Shown here in pieces: positions 1 through 10,133 of a stretch of DNA of 54,941 nt (the first letter of the stretch is position 1; every line of letters starts with the position of its first letter). A program made the translations under genes and the position numbers. The stretch is from Pseudomonadales bacterium (GTDB lineage: Bacteria > Pseudomonadota > Gammaproteobacteria > Pseudomonadales > Azotimanducaceae): positions 1-54,941 of the forward strand of contig JALZVT010000018.1 of the NCBI GenBank assembly GCA_023300545.1. The letters run 5' to 3'. Under the pieces are notes generated by a model. The model ran no database searches. It was not told the origin of the DNA and saw nothing but the letters and a program-made list of their open reading frames with translations.

Positions 1-1
1 C

Positions 2-2815
2 ATCGTGAACATCGAAAATTTAACCAACTCATTGCCTCAAATTACGGCAGCGCAGTCATCGACACAGTCAAACGCTGCAACCGGAACGGCGCAACTTGAC
101 CTTCGTGGTCTCGGCGCGGAGCGCACCTTGAGCTTAATCGATGGACGTCGTCTGCCTTACGGTGACTCCGCATCATCCGCGGTTAACATTGATCTGGTTC
201 CAGCCAACCTTGTAGAACGTATTGATGTGGTTACTGGTGGTAACTCTGCGGTTTATGGCTCTGACGCCGTAACGGGTGTAGTCAACTTCATTCTCAAAGA
301 CGACTTCGAAGGCGCTGAGTTTGATGTGCAGTACGGCTTTCACCAGAGCGGCAACAACCGTTCAAGTCTTGACGAAGTGCTGCTTGCCAACGAACAACCC
401 TCTCCAGGCAGCACGACGGATGGTGAACAAATCACAGCGTCAATAACACTGGGTGCAAACCTTGGTGATGGCCGTGGTAACGTCGTTTTCTTTGGTTCCT
501 ACCAGGACACAAACGAAATCGTCGGCGCCGATCGTGTGGGCTCTGCCTGTACGCTGGGTAGTGGCGATACCAATGGTTTTGGTTGTGTGGGTTCATCCAA
601 CTTTCGCCGTTTTAACAACGTCGCTGACTTTACCCCAACTGATTTCTTCCAGCAGGCAGACGGTACCTTTACTCCTTTCGCTGGTGGCCCTGCTGAAACC
701 TTTAACTTTGGTGCGTCGAACTTCTTCCAGCGTCCAACTGAGCGCTACCAGTTCTTCACCAAAGCGCACTACGAGATTGCTGAAGGTCATGAGGTATTCG
801 CAGACTTTGGTTATACGTCAACCACGTCTGATGCTCAGATTGCGCCAACTGCTTCGTTTGGTTTCTTTGCGCGCGAGATTAACTGTGGTAACCCGCTGAT
901 CCAAGATCCGGTAACAGAGGATGGACGCTCAATTGCAGAAGCCGTTCTTCTCTGTTCGCCAGCGCAAATTGCTGCTGACATCGCCGATCCCGGTTCTGTT
1001 GTGATCGACGGCCTTACCGCCACTCACCGCAACGTTGAAGGCGGCTCACGTAACTCAGGACTAGAGAACGATGCGTTCCGTTTTGTTGGTGGCCTGCGTG
1101 GCACACTGTCAAACATCTGGGATTATGAGGTGTTCGGTCAGTTTTCACGAGCTACAGACCAAGATACGTCTACGAATGACTTCCAGATTGACCAGCTTGG
1201 TCAAGCGCTTTTGGTGACGACTGATGCAGCCGGAAACGCCGTATGTATTGATCCATCCAACGGTTGTGTGCCTTACAATATCTTCCAGCGTGGTCCCAAT
1301 GGCGAAAGCTTGGTGACTCCTGAAGCTTTGAGCTTTCTTCAGGGCATCGGCATCACAACAGGTGAAACCGAACAACTCGTCGTTGGTGGTCATGTTCAGG
1401 CTGATTTGAGCGAATACAACATCTCGTCACCGTTTGCTGATGATTCTAGTATTGGTGTTCTGTTTGGTGTTGAGTACCGCGAAGACGACCTTGCTGCGGC
1501 ACCCGACCAGATTAGCCAGCGTTCTGATGGCGGCTTCACCGGTGTAGGTGGTGCAACACTGCCTGTTGAGGGGCATGTAGAGGTGGCAGAAATATTCACC
1601 GAGCTTGAGATTCCGCTGGTGACTAACAAGCCAGGCTTTCAGGAACTCGTTTTCAACGGTCAATATCGTCGTTCGGAATACGATGTGGACGGTAATGGCG
1701 TCAGCAATAGCTTTGGTACCGATACCTTTGGTCTGCAGCTAACTTGGGTACCTATTGAGGACCTTACTCTGCGCGGTCAATTCCAGCGCTCTGTTCGTGC
1801 ACCAAACGTCATCGAGCTGTTCACGGGTCAGTTCTTGGGTCTTCCCGAGTTGTCTGAAGTGGGTACTACCGCCGGTGGTCAGCCGATTTTTGACCCCTGT
1901 GCGACTGCAGAACCCGTAGCGTCCGCTGCCGCCTGTGCCAACACTGGCGTAACTGCGGCTCAGTTCGGAAACGTTCCTGACGTAGCAGCTGCTCAGGCAG
2001 GCGGCGTGTTTGGAGGTAATCCAGATCTCACACCTGAGAGCTCAGACACCTATACGTTCGGTTTGGTTTTCAGCCCAAGCGCGCTCGAAGGATTAACAGT
2101 GTCTGTTGATTACTTTGACATCGAAATTGATGATGCGATTGTTGCCGGTATTGGCGCCCAGAACATCCTCGACAACTGTCTTGCTTCAGGCGATCCCACA
2201 TTCTGTAACCTGATCAATCGGGACGCAGCGGGCTCGCTGAACTCGGGTGTGTCACTTGCTGATGGTATTGGCTTCTCACTAACCGACCTGAACGCAGCCG
2301 CTCTTGAAACAAGTGGTTTCGACGTACAGCTTGATTACGTGACTGAGTTGAACAATCTAGGCAGCCTTGCGTTCAATTACGCGGGTACTTTCCTGTCATC
2401 TAATGACTTCACGCCGTTTACTGGTGCTGAGACTATTGAGCGGGACGGTCGTTTTGTTGGTCAAGCGGGTCGACCCCGTGCTGATTACAGACACCTAGTG
2501 TCTTTGGCTTGGGGTACGCCAATTGAAGGCTTGAATACCAACCTGACATGGCGCCATGTGGGTAGTGTTGAGAACGAAGGTTCTCCTGACTCAGAGATCG
2601 AAGGTTCATTGTCTGCGGCCAATTACTTTGATATCTCTGCTACCTATGAGTTCCGGGAAGGAATCACAGGGCAGTTTGGTGTGACCAACCTGTTCGAAGA
2701 GAATTTCCCAATCTCTGTCTCATCTGGCCCAGCCATTTTTGGCAACAACAATACCTTCCCAGGTATTTATGACATCAGTCGCCAATTCTTCTTTAGCTTG
2801 AACGCAAAGCTATAG
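2..2815 (+). CDS. TonB-dependent outer-membrane receptor, 5'-truncated by window edge
   Basis: This is a TonB-dependent receptor: an outer-membrane beta-barrel that imports a scarce substrate using TonB energy. The visible part starts inside the plug domain (LDLRGLGAERTLSLIDGRR, then VERIDVVTGGNSAVYGSDAV and GVVNFILK), followed by roughly 800 residues of barrel rich in aromatic and acidic strands. It ends in FSLNAKL, in the style of a terminal barrel strand. There is no signal peptide or TonB box, and the frame is open to the window edge; the GTG at 5 is an internal Val codon, so the true start lies upstream. About 938 residues are present. Two hairpin terminators follow, so it ends its transcript. 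The substrate cannot be read from sequence; the plug resembles large SusC-unrelated receptors of gammaproteobacteria. Confidence 0.93.
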   Translation: MVNIENLTNSLPQITAAQSSTQSNAATGTAQLDLRGLGAERTLSLIDGRRLPYGDSASSAVNIDLVPANLVERIDVVTGGNSAVYGSDAVTGVVNFILKDDFEGAEFDVQYGFHQSGNNRSSLDEVLLANEQPSPGSTTDGEQITASITLGANLGDGRGNVVFFGSYQDTNEIVGADRVGSACTLGSGDTNGFGCVGSSNFRRFNNVADFTPTDFFQQADGTFTPFAGGPAETFNFGASNFFQRPTERYQFFTKAHYEIAEGHEVFADFGYTSTTSDAQIAPTASFGFFAREINCGNPLIQDPVTEDGRSIAEAVLLCSPAQIAADIADPGSVVIDGLTATHRNVEGGSRNSGLENDAFRFVGGLRGTLSNIWDYEVFGQFSRATDQDTSTNDFQIDQLGQALLVTTDAAGNAVCIDPSNGCVPYNIFQRGPNGESLVTPEALSFLQGIGITTGETEQLVVGGHVQADLSEYNISSPFADDSSIGVLFGVEYREDDLAAAPDQISQRSDGGFTGVGGATLPVEGHVEVAEIFTELEIPLVTNKPGFQELVFNGQYRRSEYDVDGNGVSNSFGTDTFGLQLTWVPIEDLTLRGQFQRSVRAPNVIELFTGQFLGLPELSEVGTTAGGQPIFDPCATAEPVASAAACANTGVTAAQFGNVPDVAAAQAGGVFGGNPDLTPESSDTYTFGLVFSPSALEGLTVSVDYFDIEIDDAIVAGIGAQNILDNCLASGDPTFCNLINRDAAGSLNSGVSLADGIGFSLTDLNAAALETSGFDVQLDYVTELNNLGSLAFNYAGTFLSSNDFTPFTGAETIERDGRFVGQAGRPRADYRHLVSLAWGTPIEGLNTNLTWRHVGSVENEGSPDSEIEGSLSAANYFDISATYEFREGITGQFGVTNLFEENFPISVSSGPAIFGNNNTFPGIYDISRQFFFSLNAKL

Positions 2816-2841
2816 AGGAAGTGGTCTTTCACTCTGCTCTA

Positions 2842-2870
2842 AGAACACCGGCCTAGGCGGGTGTTCTTTT
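2842..2870 (+). terminator. Rho-independent terminator of the TonB receptor gene
   Basis: An 8-bp inverted repeat (AGAACACC at 2842-2849 with GGTGTTCT at 2860-2867) runs into a short T stretch, 25 bases after the receptor stop codon. Confidence 0.7.
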
Positions 2871-2906
2871 AGCGGAGAAACGGAAGATCATTTAACGCGA
2901 CCTAAG

Positions 2907-2929
2907 CGGGCCTTCGGGCCCGTTTTTTT
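2907..2929 (+). terminator. Second, strong Rho-independent terminator
   Basis: A perfect 6-bp G+C stem (CGGGCC/GGCCCG) closes a TTCG tetraloop, the hyperstable UUCG type, and is followed by seven T residues. It lies in tandem with the hairpin at 2842. The rest of the 443-base gap 2816-3258 has no convincing gene; it holds the leader of the next gene. Confidence 0.85.
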
Positions 2930-3203
2930 ATGGCTGCGATTCAGTCGTTAGTGATTGATGCGCTCAGCATTACCTTTCTTTTTTACCGAGAGGCCTTTTT
3001 ACTGAGGAATAACTTGCGGAGTTTTCCGAAGGTTTCCGAATGTTGGGCTTAACTGCTTGATAATAAAGAAGAATAAAGTCCTCACCAAACATTCATAAAA
3101 ACACCAGCTATTCCTCAGGCGAATCCTTAAGCGGGGTTGCAGCATGGTCGCCATCGATGCAGCAGGTACTGGGTTCAACAGCCAGTCGCTGCTGACATCT
3201 ACC

Positions 3204-3226
3204 GAACCGGCAGTGCTCTGCGGTTC
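3204..3226 (+). promoter_or_regulatory. Hairpin in the leader of the UrcA-family gene
   Basis: GAACC at 3204 pairs with GGTTC at 3222-3226, and GCAG pairs with CTGC inside it around a TGCT loop, with one bulged G. It ends 32 bases before the ATG and is followed by a weak CTTTT. It could be a processing site, an attenuator or chance; no known riboswitch is recognised. Confidence 0.35.
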
Positions 3227-3258
3227 AACCTTTTGCTTAGCTCAGAGGAATTAGTGCT

Positions 3259-3609
3259 ATGAAATCAGAATTCAAAACAATCACACGTAACCTGTCAATC
3301 TCACTCGCCGTGATCGGCGGTGTTGCATTCGCACCTCAGGCGCTGGCTGACGAGGGCTACTCGCTTGCCTTTGAACCTGCCCAGATCCGCAGCGACGCGG
3401 ACATGCAGCGTTTGCACGCCAAGATTCTTGATGTGGCCAAAGTTCAATGCCCGACCTCAAAGGGGGTTCGTTCTATTCGGCTAACGAAGAGCTGCCGCAG
3501 TGAAGTAGCGGCCGACCTGGTGCGCAAAGTCGCGCAGCCTGAGTTCAGCGCTTTTGTCGAGCGTCAGTCCCAGCCGAGCGCCCCAACCCAGGTTGCCGCT
3601 AACAACTAG
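3259..3609 (+). CDS. UrcA family secreted protein
   Basis: A 116-residue protein with a clear signal peptide (about residues 1-30, hydrophobic core ending ALADEGYS). The rest matches the UrcA pattern: a short beta segment with acidic and polar residues, a helix of the type [18 protein letters not shown], and a second cysteine in [13 protein letters not shown]. The two cysteines probably form a disulfide in the periplasm. The family is common in alpha- and gammaproteobacteria and its function is unknown. The start is supported by the AGAGGA ribosome site at 3243-3248. Its stop codon overlaps the convergent folE stop. The C-terminal tail is rich in Gln, Pro and Ala and looks disordered. Confidence 0.8.
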   Translation: MKSEFKTITRNLSISLAVIGGVAFAPQALADEGYSLAFEPAQIRSDADMQRLHAKILDVAKVQCPTSKGVRSIRLTKSCRSEVAADLVRKVAQPEFSAFVERQSQPSAPTQVAANN

Positions 3610-4295
3610 GCCAGAAACTCAGCGCGAACGATGGGCTCGTTCTTGAATCGTCCGCCAAGTGCTGTGGTTTGGGTTTGCGAGTTGGCGTCCATGACACCGC
3701 GTGATTTCACGCAGTAGTGGGTTGCGTCAATTCTCACGGCAACGTCGTCGGTTTCAAGCAGCGTTTGTAACGCCAGCAGAACTTGCTGAGTTAGCCGCTC
3801 CTGAACCTGTGGTCGTTGGGCAAAGAAGCGGACAATCCGATTGATCTTCGACAGGCCTACGATCTTGTCCGAAGGTATGTAGGCGACGCGTGACATGCCG
3901 TCGATGGTCACGAAGTGGTGCTCGCAGGTGCTCACAACGCTAATGTCAGAAACCCGCACCATCTCTTCAACACCCATCTTGTTGTCGATAACAGACATCT
4001 TGGGAAACTGGGTGTAGTCAAGGCCGCCAAACAGTTCGTCGACGTACATCTTCGCGATGCGATGGGGCGTTTCACACAGACTGTCGTCGGTTAAATCCAA
4101 ACCTAGAGTGGTTACGACCTCAGTCATAGACGCTTTGATTCGCTCGTACTTCTCATCGCGCGTCAGCCCGGTCTCAAGCATGGGCGTTTCCAGACCACGC
4201 TCGATCAGCGCATCTCTCACGCGCAGAGCTTCTGGAGATAGCTGTTTGGCAAAATTGACGGTGGCGGATTCTACGGCTGCTGCGAGTGCGTTCAT
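3606..4295 (-). CDS. folE: GTP cyclohydrolase I
   Basis: This enzyme converts GTP to 7,8-dihydroneopterin triphosphate, the first step of tetrahydrofolate and queuosine precursor synthesis, in the cytoplasm. The 229-residue protein closely follows Escherichia coli FolE from [18 protein letters not shown] onward. Zinc ligands are visible as C124 and H127 (in [12 protein letters not shown]) and C195 (in HYCVKSRG). The motif [20 protein letters not shown] is intact. The length is normal (E. coli 222). The N-terminal 20 residues are a little longer than usual. The gene is single, convergent with the UrcA gene (the stop codons overlap in the shared CTAG), and divergent from the amidohydrolase gene with a 218-base intergenic region in which I see no defined element. 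Confidence 0.97.
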   Translation of the reverse strand: MNALAAAVESATVNFAKQLSPEALRVRDALIERGLETPMLETGLTRDEKYERIKASMTEVVTTLGLDLTDDSLCETPHRIAKMYVDELFGGLDYTQFPKMSVIDNKMGVEEMVRVSDISVVSTCEHHFVTIDGMSRVAYIPSDKIVGLSKINRIVRFFAQRPQVQERLTQQVLLALQTLLETDDVAVRIDATHYCVKSRGVMDANSQTQTTALGGRFKNEPIVRAEFLA

Positions 4296-4513
4296 GCTAC
4301 TTATTTATCTCTTTTATTCGTTGATCAGTTGTTCATTCAAGTGGCGCGGCAGAAAACGCCTGAGTTCAGATTCCTACAGCATTGGTGAAAAGGGCGTGAT
4401 TGTTCTGCTGCTGGAATCATCCCTCTGAACACGGCTCACCAGTCCGCTCTGGTACTTTTCTGCTCCGCCTTCTATCCTGCGGGGTAACTTCAGCACACCA
4501 AGAGGTCAGCGAC

Positions 4514-6232
4514 ATGACAAACTACGATCTGATTATTCGCAATGGCCAGATAGTAGATGGCACCGGCGCACCCGCGATCAAGGGCGATATTGCCGTCACA
4601 GATGGGAAGATTGCCCGGGTTGGAGAGGCGTTGGAAGGCACTGCCGCCCGCGAGATTGACGCTGCCGGCATGACGGTGACCCCTGGGTTTGTCGATGTGC
4701 ATACGCACTATGACGGCCAGGCGACCTGGGATAGCCACCTCAACCCCTCGTCCTGCCTTGGCACTACCACGGTCGTTATGGGGAACTGCGGCGTTGGTTT
4801 TGCGCCTTGTCGACCCGAGGACCGCGAGGTGCTGGTTCAGTTAATGGAAGGGGTAGAAGAAATCCCCGAGTCAGCGATGCACGAAGGCTTGCCCTGGACC
4901 TGGGAAACCTTTCCTGAGTTTTTGGATTGCATCGACAGTCGTCCACACGACATCGATCTTGCCGCTCTTGTGCCACACGGCCCGATTCGGGTGTATGTGA
5001 TGGGTGAGCGAGGTGTTAACAGAGAACCCGCAACCCAGGACGACATCGTCAAGATGCGGGCGCTGCTGGCAGAAAGTGTGGCAGCCGGTGGTGTCGGGTT
5101 CTCGACGTCGCGCACGCTTGTGCATCGATCCAGCACCGGTGCTTACGTGCCCACTTACCAGGCGATCGGCAGCGAGCTCAAACAGGTTGCTCAAGCGCTG
5201 TCTGGCGACGAGGGCCACGTTTTTCAATTTATTGCCGACTGGGAAGACGCTGCAGACGAGTTCAGCATTCTTAACGAAACAGCGGCAGACACGGGGGCCA
5301 AAGGCACGTTCACACTACTCGACATCAGCGCTACTCCGGAGCTCTGGCATGAGCACCTTAAGCGCATAGAGTCGGCACAAGCTGAGGGCAATGACATTCG
5401 GGGGCAGGTACTGTCACGACCGGTTGGCATCATGATGGGGCATCCTGCATCGATGAGCCCATTTTACGATCGTCCCAGCTTCAAAGCACTTGATTCACTA
5501 CCCTGGGACGACAAAATCGCGGCCCTGCGGGACCCCGATACAAAAGCGAAAATCCTTAGCGAGGCCAATGAAAAACCCCACGTTTTCGTAAAAATTGTCG
5601 GCACAAACTTCAAGAACATGTACGTTCTCGACGACCCCATTGACTATCTGCCAGGCCCCGATCGGTGCGTTGCTAATCTGGCAGAGGCCGAAAGCCGCGA
5701 TGCCGAAGAGTGGTTGTACGATTATTTTCTCACCAACAACGGTAACGCGCTGATCTATAACCCGGTTGCCAACTTCTCAGAGAACATCGCCGAGATGCTT
5801 GGCCATCCGAATACCGTGGTGGCGCTTGGCGATGGTGGTGCCCATGTCGGTTCAATTTGCGACGCCAGCGCCAACCTCTATTTGCTGTGCAAATGGGTGA
5901 GAGAAAAGCAGCGTTTCACGCTTGAGCAGGGTATTCATATGCTGACGCGACAACCTGCGGAGTTCTATTCCCTGAACGATCGAGGCGTATTGGCCGAAGG
6001 CATGAAGGCAGACATCAACATCATCGATATGGAGCAATTAAAGTTGCACACGCCCCATATCGTTGCTGACCTACCTGCTGGCGGAAAGCGCTTCCTGCAG
6101 CGGGCCGATGGCATCAAAACCACCATTGTTGCTGGCGACGTCATCTACCAGGATGGCGAGCCTACAGGTGCATTACCCGGAAAACTGATTCGTGGGCAGC
6201 AGTTAGATCCGCGAGTGCAAGCAACGGTCTGA
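4514..6232 (+). CDS. N-acyl-D-amino-acid deacylase family amidohydrolase (paralog 1)
   Basis: A 572-residue metal-dependent hydrolase of amidohydrolase family 3, the group that holds D-aminoacylases and N-acyl-D-glutamate deacylases. Metal-binding H63-T-H65-Y-D is seen in GFVDVHTHYDGQ, then GNCGVGFAPC, and a late GDGGAHVGS, the usual site of the catalytic aspartate region. The start ATG at 4514 follows AGAGG and begins the family's typical beta strand YDLIIRNGQIVDGTG; the frame is open further upstream but is not family-like there. No signal peptide, so cytoplasmic. Substrate is likely an N-acylated D-amino acid or a related cyclic amide, but this subfamily has many uncharacterised members. 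It is a distant paralog of the protein at 17795-19507. Confidence 0.88.
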   Translation: MTNYDLIIRNGQIVDGTGAPAIKGDIAVTDGKIARVGEALEGTAAREIDAAGMTVTPGFVDVHTHYDGQATWDSHLNPSSCLGTTTVVMGNCGVGFAPCRPEDREVLVQLMEGVEEIPESAMHEGLPWTWETFPEFLDCIDSRPHDIDLAALVPHGPIRVYVMGERGVNREPATQDDIVKMRALLAESVAAGGVGFSTSRTLVHRSSTGAYVPTYQAIGSELKQVAQALSGDEGHVFQFIADWEDAADEFSILNETAADTGAKGTFTLLDISATPELWHEHLKRIESAQAEGNDIRGQVLSRPVGIMMGHPASMSPFYDRPSFKALDSLPWDDKIAALRDPDTKAKILSEANEKPHVFVKIVGTNFKNMYVLDDPIDYLPGPDRCVANLAEAESRDAEEWLYDYFLTNNGNALIYNPVANFSENIAEMLGHPNTVVALGDGGAHVGSICDASANLYLLCKWVREKQRFTLEQGIHMLTRQPAEFYSLNDRGVLAEGMKADINIIDMEQLKLHTPHIVADLPAGGKRFLQRADGIKTTIVAGDVIYQDGEPTGALPGKLIRGQQLDPRVQATV

Positions 6233-6298
6233 CGACGGGCGATTAGCGCAGGGCGACGCTGTTCTACTGTAAATTGAGGCGTCACGGCAGTCTGTGGA

Positions 6299-8482
6299 TT
6301 AACGCGGTCTGTTGCGTGGATCATCGATGCGGGTGGGGTCCCCGATAGGGCGGCGGGAATTACCAGCACCTTCTGCTTCACCTAACGAACCCGCCGTATT
6401 ACCCGAGATGGGGTCGCGATCTGTCGAACCAATGCCGGTGGGCAGCGACGCGCGCAAACGTTCAGCGCGTTCGCTCTGGCGTTGACGCCGTTGTTGTTGA
6501 TCCGCTTGGGCAACGATGGTGTGGGCCACCGAACTTTGGCACACACCAGGGCTGCTTGATTGAATGTCGAGCAGATAATCGCTGCTAAAGAATTGCGGCG
6601 CTCCGGAATCGCGTTGATGCCAGCGCAATAAGGCGGCCACATTGGGAGTCGCCTCGAGTCGCTCGGTTTGAGCATTGTCAGTGCCCGCATTTATCGTCAG
6701 GCGCAGCGCCCGCTCACTATCGTGATCAACCAGCACACGCAATTGGGCTATTCCTTCGGTGCGCAACTGATAGTTGCCGTTGGCTAATCGTCTGGCCTGA
6801 ACGCAGCCCTGTTGTGCGGTACTGCTCAGCGCTTCGATCACAAGCCATCTATGTCGCGCAGGTAATTGCTTGGGGCCGGCTTCCCAGGCCAGTTCTCTGG
6901 GCGTCTGATCGCGTTTTGTTTGCTGCAAAAACTGGCCAAGTTCTGTCCGGACATTTGCACCAAAATTGAGTTCATGGCCCATATCAGGTTCGATGTAAGA
7001 GGTAAGGCCAACACCTAGTGCGCGCATGGATTGCAACCAGGGATTAAGCGTTTCTTGGGGCAGACGCTGGTCGGCCCCCCCATTTGCCATAAACACCGGC
7101 ACCTGGGTCAGATTGGCAAACTGCGGCTGGGGCCCCGTGTTGATGTGATTCTCATAGAGCACGCCCGGATGCCCAATCAGACTGACCACACCGGCCAGAG
7201 ATGTCGAATGGGTCATGGCCAGATTCAAGGCTCCGGCACCGCCATCAGAGACTCCCAAGACAAAGATTCGCGAGCTATCCACGTGATAGTGTCGCTGCAT
7301 CTGCGCAATCAATTCCGTGAGATTTTGCTGTTGCAGGTCACCCCACCAGGGCGCGCCCCGCCAGCCAGCCGGCGACACCACCAGAAAGTCGCGCAACTGA
7401 TCACTAAACGGATAGTCTTGCCACCAGCGCTCACGTTCGCGCCATTGGGGCCGCTGCACGCCACCATGCAGCACAATGGCCAGTGGCAGTCCGGCCGCTG
7501 GTGGTTCCGTGTCAGGATGCAGCACATGAAAAGGAAACTCTGTGCCATTGACCGTGCGGCTCGACACGCCCGCCTGTCCTCGGCCGGGCAAGGTAGCCAG
7601 CGATTGCGCCGACAGCGCATCGGGCGCCTGGATCGCGGTAATGAGTGAGTTTACGGAAGGATTGAGCGCTTCAAGCGCCGTACTTGCCGCTGCAATCGCC
7701 GTGGCATCGCTGGCGGCCATATAGGCACTGACGGCCCTGGCCAGAGGCGTGACCGGGCTTTGGTTGGAACGCTCCCCGTCAGACCTGTTGGCAAACGCCG
7801 GCCGACTCCGGGAGCTTGACTGTTTGGCTTCAGCCGCAGCTTCCGCCGCTAAATCGATGCCGCAGCTTTGCAACATTGTCGACACTTTGGTTCGGCCCGG
7901 TGCCAGCGGCATAGCTACCTTGGCGGTGCCTTTTGGACTAAGGCGGGCAGTGAATTGCAGGGTGTTAGCGGCCAGCATTTGCAGCAGAAAACTCTTTGCC
8001 CCCGTGTCATAAAACTCGGCATTGGCCTGATTTCGTGTGACCAATTGCAACTGTTTCTGCGGCTGCCCATCCATGGCGACCTTAACCCCAATGTCGCCTG
8101 CGGTATTGGTTCGCAGTACCGCGCCAAATGCAAAGGACAATTTTAGGTTATTGGTCACCGGGGCCGCCGTACATCGAATCATTAATCCCGAGTGTCGGGT
8201 AATGCTCTGCGGGCGGTCTATAGCGTTGATGTAGAACACGCTGTGCCACAGCTGGCCGTCTTCGGGGCCGGTGAAAGAGGAGGCTAGCCAGCGACTAACC
8301 GGTAGCGTTTGAGCATCTGCTGCGGCCGCCCACAGGCTGTGGCCAAGTGACATAGGCAGCAGTGCCAGCATCAGCAACAGAGCGCGCGGCGGCTTTTGCA
8401 ACACAGTGCTTAGCAAAGGACCCGGTAGTAAAAAGGCACGTTGCCCGAACTGCCTGCTGATTTTCTGGTCCAAGACCATCAT
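6299..8482 (-). CDS. Secreted PHB-depolymerase-like alpha/beta-hydrolase
   Basis: About 727 residues. After an N-terminal hydrophobic segment (LLLMLALLPMSLGHSLWAAA) comes a 250-residue beta-rich region, then an alpha/beta-hydrolase domain like PHB-depolymerase/feruloyl-esterase proteins: LAIVLHGG (oxyanion hole), the nucleophile elbow GVSDGG, an acid region NGGADQRLP and the histidine in PDMGHELNF. The C-terminal part is another beta-rich domain and a low-complexity Arg/Pro tail. It probably cleaves an ester polymer or oligomer outside the cytoplasm. The start is uncertain: ATG at 8482 has a GGAG site at good spacing but gives a long n-region and overlaps the divergent neighbour; a GTG at 8404 would give a cleaner signal peptide. 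Confidence 0.78.
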   Translation of the reverse strand: MMVLDQKISRQFGQRAFLLPGPLLSTVLQKPPRALLLMLALLPMSLGHSLWAAAADAQTLPVSRWLASSFTGPEDGQLWHSVFYINAIDRPQSITRHSGLMIRCTAAPVTNNLKLSFAFGAVLRTNTAGDIGVKVAMDGQPQKQLQLVTRNQANAEFYDTGAKSFLLQMLAANTLQFTARLSPKGTAKVAMPLAPGRTKVSTMLQSCGIDLAAEAAAEAKQSSSRSRPAFANRSDGERSNQSPVTPLARAVSAYMAASDATAIAAASTALEALNPSVNSLITAIQAPDALSAQSLATLPGRGQAGVSSRTVNGTEFPFHVLHPDTEPPAAGLPLAIVLHGGVQRPQWRERERWWQDYPFSDQLRDFLVVSPAGWRGAPWWGDLQQQNLTELIAQMQRHYHVDSSRIFVLGVSDGGAGALNLAMTHSTSLAGVVSLIGHPGVLYENHINTGPQPQFANLTQVPVFMANGGADQRLPQETLNPWLQSMRALGVGLTSYIEPDMGHELNFGANVRTELGQFLQQTKRDQTPRELAWEAGPKQLPARHRWLVIEALSSTAQQGCVQARRLANGNYQLRTEGIAQLRVLVDHDSERALRLTINAGTDNAQTERLEATPNVAALLRWHQRDSGAPQFFSSDYLLDIQSSSPGVCQSSVAHTIVAQADQQQRRQRQSERAERLRASLPTGIGSTDRDPISGNTAGSLGEAEGAGNSRRPIGDPTRIDDPRNRPR

Positions 8483-9935
8483 GAATAACTCCAAGTTCTA
8501 TCGCCGCACGGTGCTCGCTGTGAGCCTCCATCTATCGCTTTGTCTCTGTATAGGCCTTGCGATGCTCCTTCTAGCCCCGCCAACTGCAAATGCAGCCTTG
8601 CCGGAGGGCGTATCCGACTCGCCACTCCTCAACTCACGCTTTCTGCTGTTTGGGTCCAAAAAACTGCGCCGTGACACCTTAAAGTGGGCTGTCGAGCGCA
8701 ACAACACGGACATGGTGGCGCCGTTGATCCATGCGCTGCGCTTCCTCAATCCTGGCCAGCGACCAGCGGTAGCGCGAGCCCTGCGCAAACTCACCGGTCA
8801 GCGCTTTGGCGATAACTGGTTCAGCTGGATGGTCTGGCAAGAGCAACAAACACAGATCAAACCCTTCGATGACTTCGACACCTTTCTCGCCGCTTTGTTC
8901 GGTAGCCTCGACAGCGACTTTCGGACGTTTATCTACCCCGGCATGAAATACTCGATACGGCTCGAAGAAATCGTCTGGGGAGGCGTTGCTGCGCTAGACG
9001 GTATTCCTGCACTCACCAATCCAAAGCTTCTGAATGCTGCTCAGGCCACCTATCTCCGGTCAAACGAACCCGTATTTGGTGTCGTCATCAATGGTGATGC
9101 CAGGGCCTACCCGTACCGGATAATGGACTGGCATGAAATGGCCAACGACATCATTGGTGGTGTGCCGGTGTCGCTGGCCTATTGCACGCTCTGTGGGTCG
9201 GGCATTTTGTTTGATACCCGACTGCCTGAAGACCCCCTAGAAGACACAGGTGCAGTATCAATCGATAACTCACTAGCCGTACGATCCGCATTGCAGTTTG
9301 GTTCCTCAGGGCTTTTGTACCGATCCAACAAGCTGATGTTTGATAAGGCCACCAACTCACTGTGGAATCAGTTTACCGGCAAGCCAGTAGTAGGGGAGCT
9401 GGCAGACTCCGGGTTAGCGCTCGCGCCCTTGCCTATGGTTACCACAACCTGGGGGGACTGGCAGGCACAGCACCCAACAACCCGGGTGCTTGATTTGAAC
9501 ACGGGGTTCAAGCGTGACTACTCGCCAGGCAGCGCATACGGCGACTACTTCAAATCAGCGGATTTGATGTTCCCGGCTGCCGGAGAGGCGGATGATCCTG
9601 CTCCCAAATCAGAGGTGTTTGTGCTGCGCACAGGTACCCAGCAGAAGGCGTGGCCACTCAAAAGCTTCAAGGGCGGTGCTGTGGTAAACGATCAGTTGGG
9701 CGCCTTGCAGCTCGTCTTGATTGGTGATTCGAAAACCAAAACTGTGCGAGCCTATCGACGTGACGGCCGAGAATTTCAGCAAGCAGATACCCAAGACAAA
9801 CTTATTAGTGATTCAGTGATTTGGCGCGTGACCGAAGATGCGCTGCTCGGTCCTGACGGGACGGCGCTCACCCGGCTTCCTGGGCATCTGGCGTATTCCT
9901 TTGCGTGGGAGTCGTATTTTGGGAGTGACTTATGA
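8481..9935 (+). CDS. DUF3179 domain-containing exported protein
   Basis: A 484-residue protein with an N-terminal signal segment (LHLSLCLCIGLAMLLL ending ANAALPEG). The body matches DUF3179: VVINGDARAYPYRIMDWHE, VSLAYCTLCGSGILFD with a Cys pair, FGSSGLLYRSNKLMFD and SLWNQFTGKPVVG. The two cysteines of CTLC may bind a metal or form a disulfide. The family is frequent in marine bacteria and its function is unknown. The start shares bases with the divergent esterase gene start at 8482, so one or both are probably mis-set; no ribosome site precedes 8481. The acid-base context and the neighbour suggest an extracytoplasmic role, but nothing more can be said. Confidence 0.82.
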   Translation: MNNSKFYRRTVLAVSLHLSLCLCIGLAMLLLAPPTANAALPEGVSDSPLLNSRFLLFGSKKLRRDTLKWAVERNNTDMVAPLIHALRFLNPGQRPAVARALRKLTGQRFGDNWFSWMVWQEQQTQIKPFDDFDTFLAALFGSLDSDFRTFIYPGMKYSIRLEEIVWGGVAALDGIPALTNPKLLNAAQATYLRSNEPVFGVVINGDARAYPYRIMDWHEMANDIIGGVPVSLAYCTLCGSGILFDTRLPEDPLEDTGAVSIDNSLAVRSALQFGSSGLLYRSNKLMFDKATNSLWNQFTGKPVVGELADSGLALAPLPMVTTTWGDWQAQHPTTRVLDLNTGFKRDYSPGSAYGDYFKSADLMFPAAGEADDPAPKSEVFVLRTGTQQKAWPLKSFKGGAVVNDQLGALQLVLIGDSKTKTVRAYRRDGREFQQADTQDKLISDSVIWRVTEDALLGPDGTALTRLPGHLAYSFAWESYFGSDL

Positions 9936-10133
9936 GGGAGGACCTCATCTGGCGTGGCAGTAATTAGGTGCTAACTGCACCACCTCTCTCGCTAAGAACT
10001 GGTTAAACTCTCGCCGGCGAAAACTATGATCAGAACGCGGAGGACTTTACCGCGACCCTGGGTAATCATGCTTTCCGCCTGGCGAGCCAATAACACAAAG
10101 GCGACAAAAACAATTCGACCAAATGACTCTCTT

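Noticed and set aside
7031-7648. A 205-codon plus-strand open frame inside the esterase gene
   Set aside because: It lies antisense to a well-supported esterase domain with a GxSxG motif and shows no protein family pattern.
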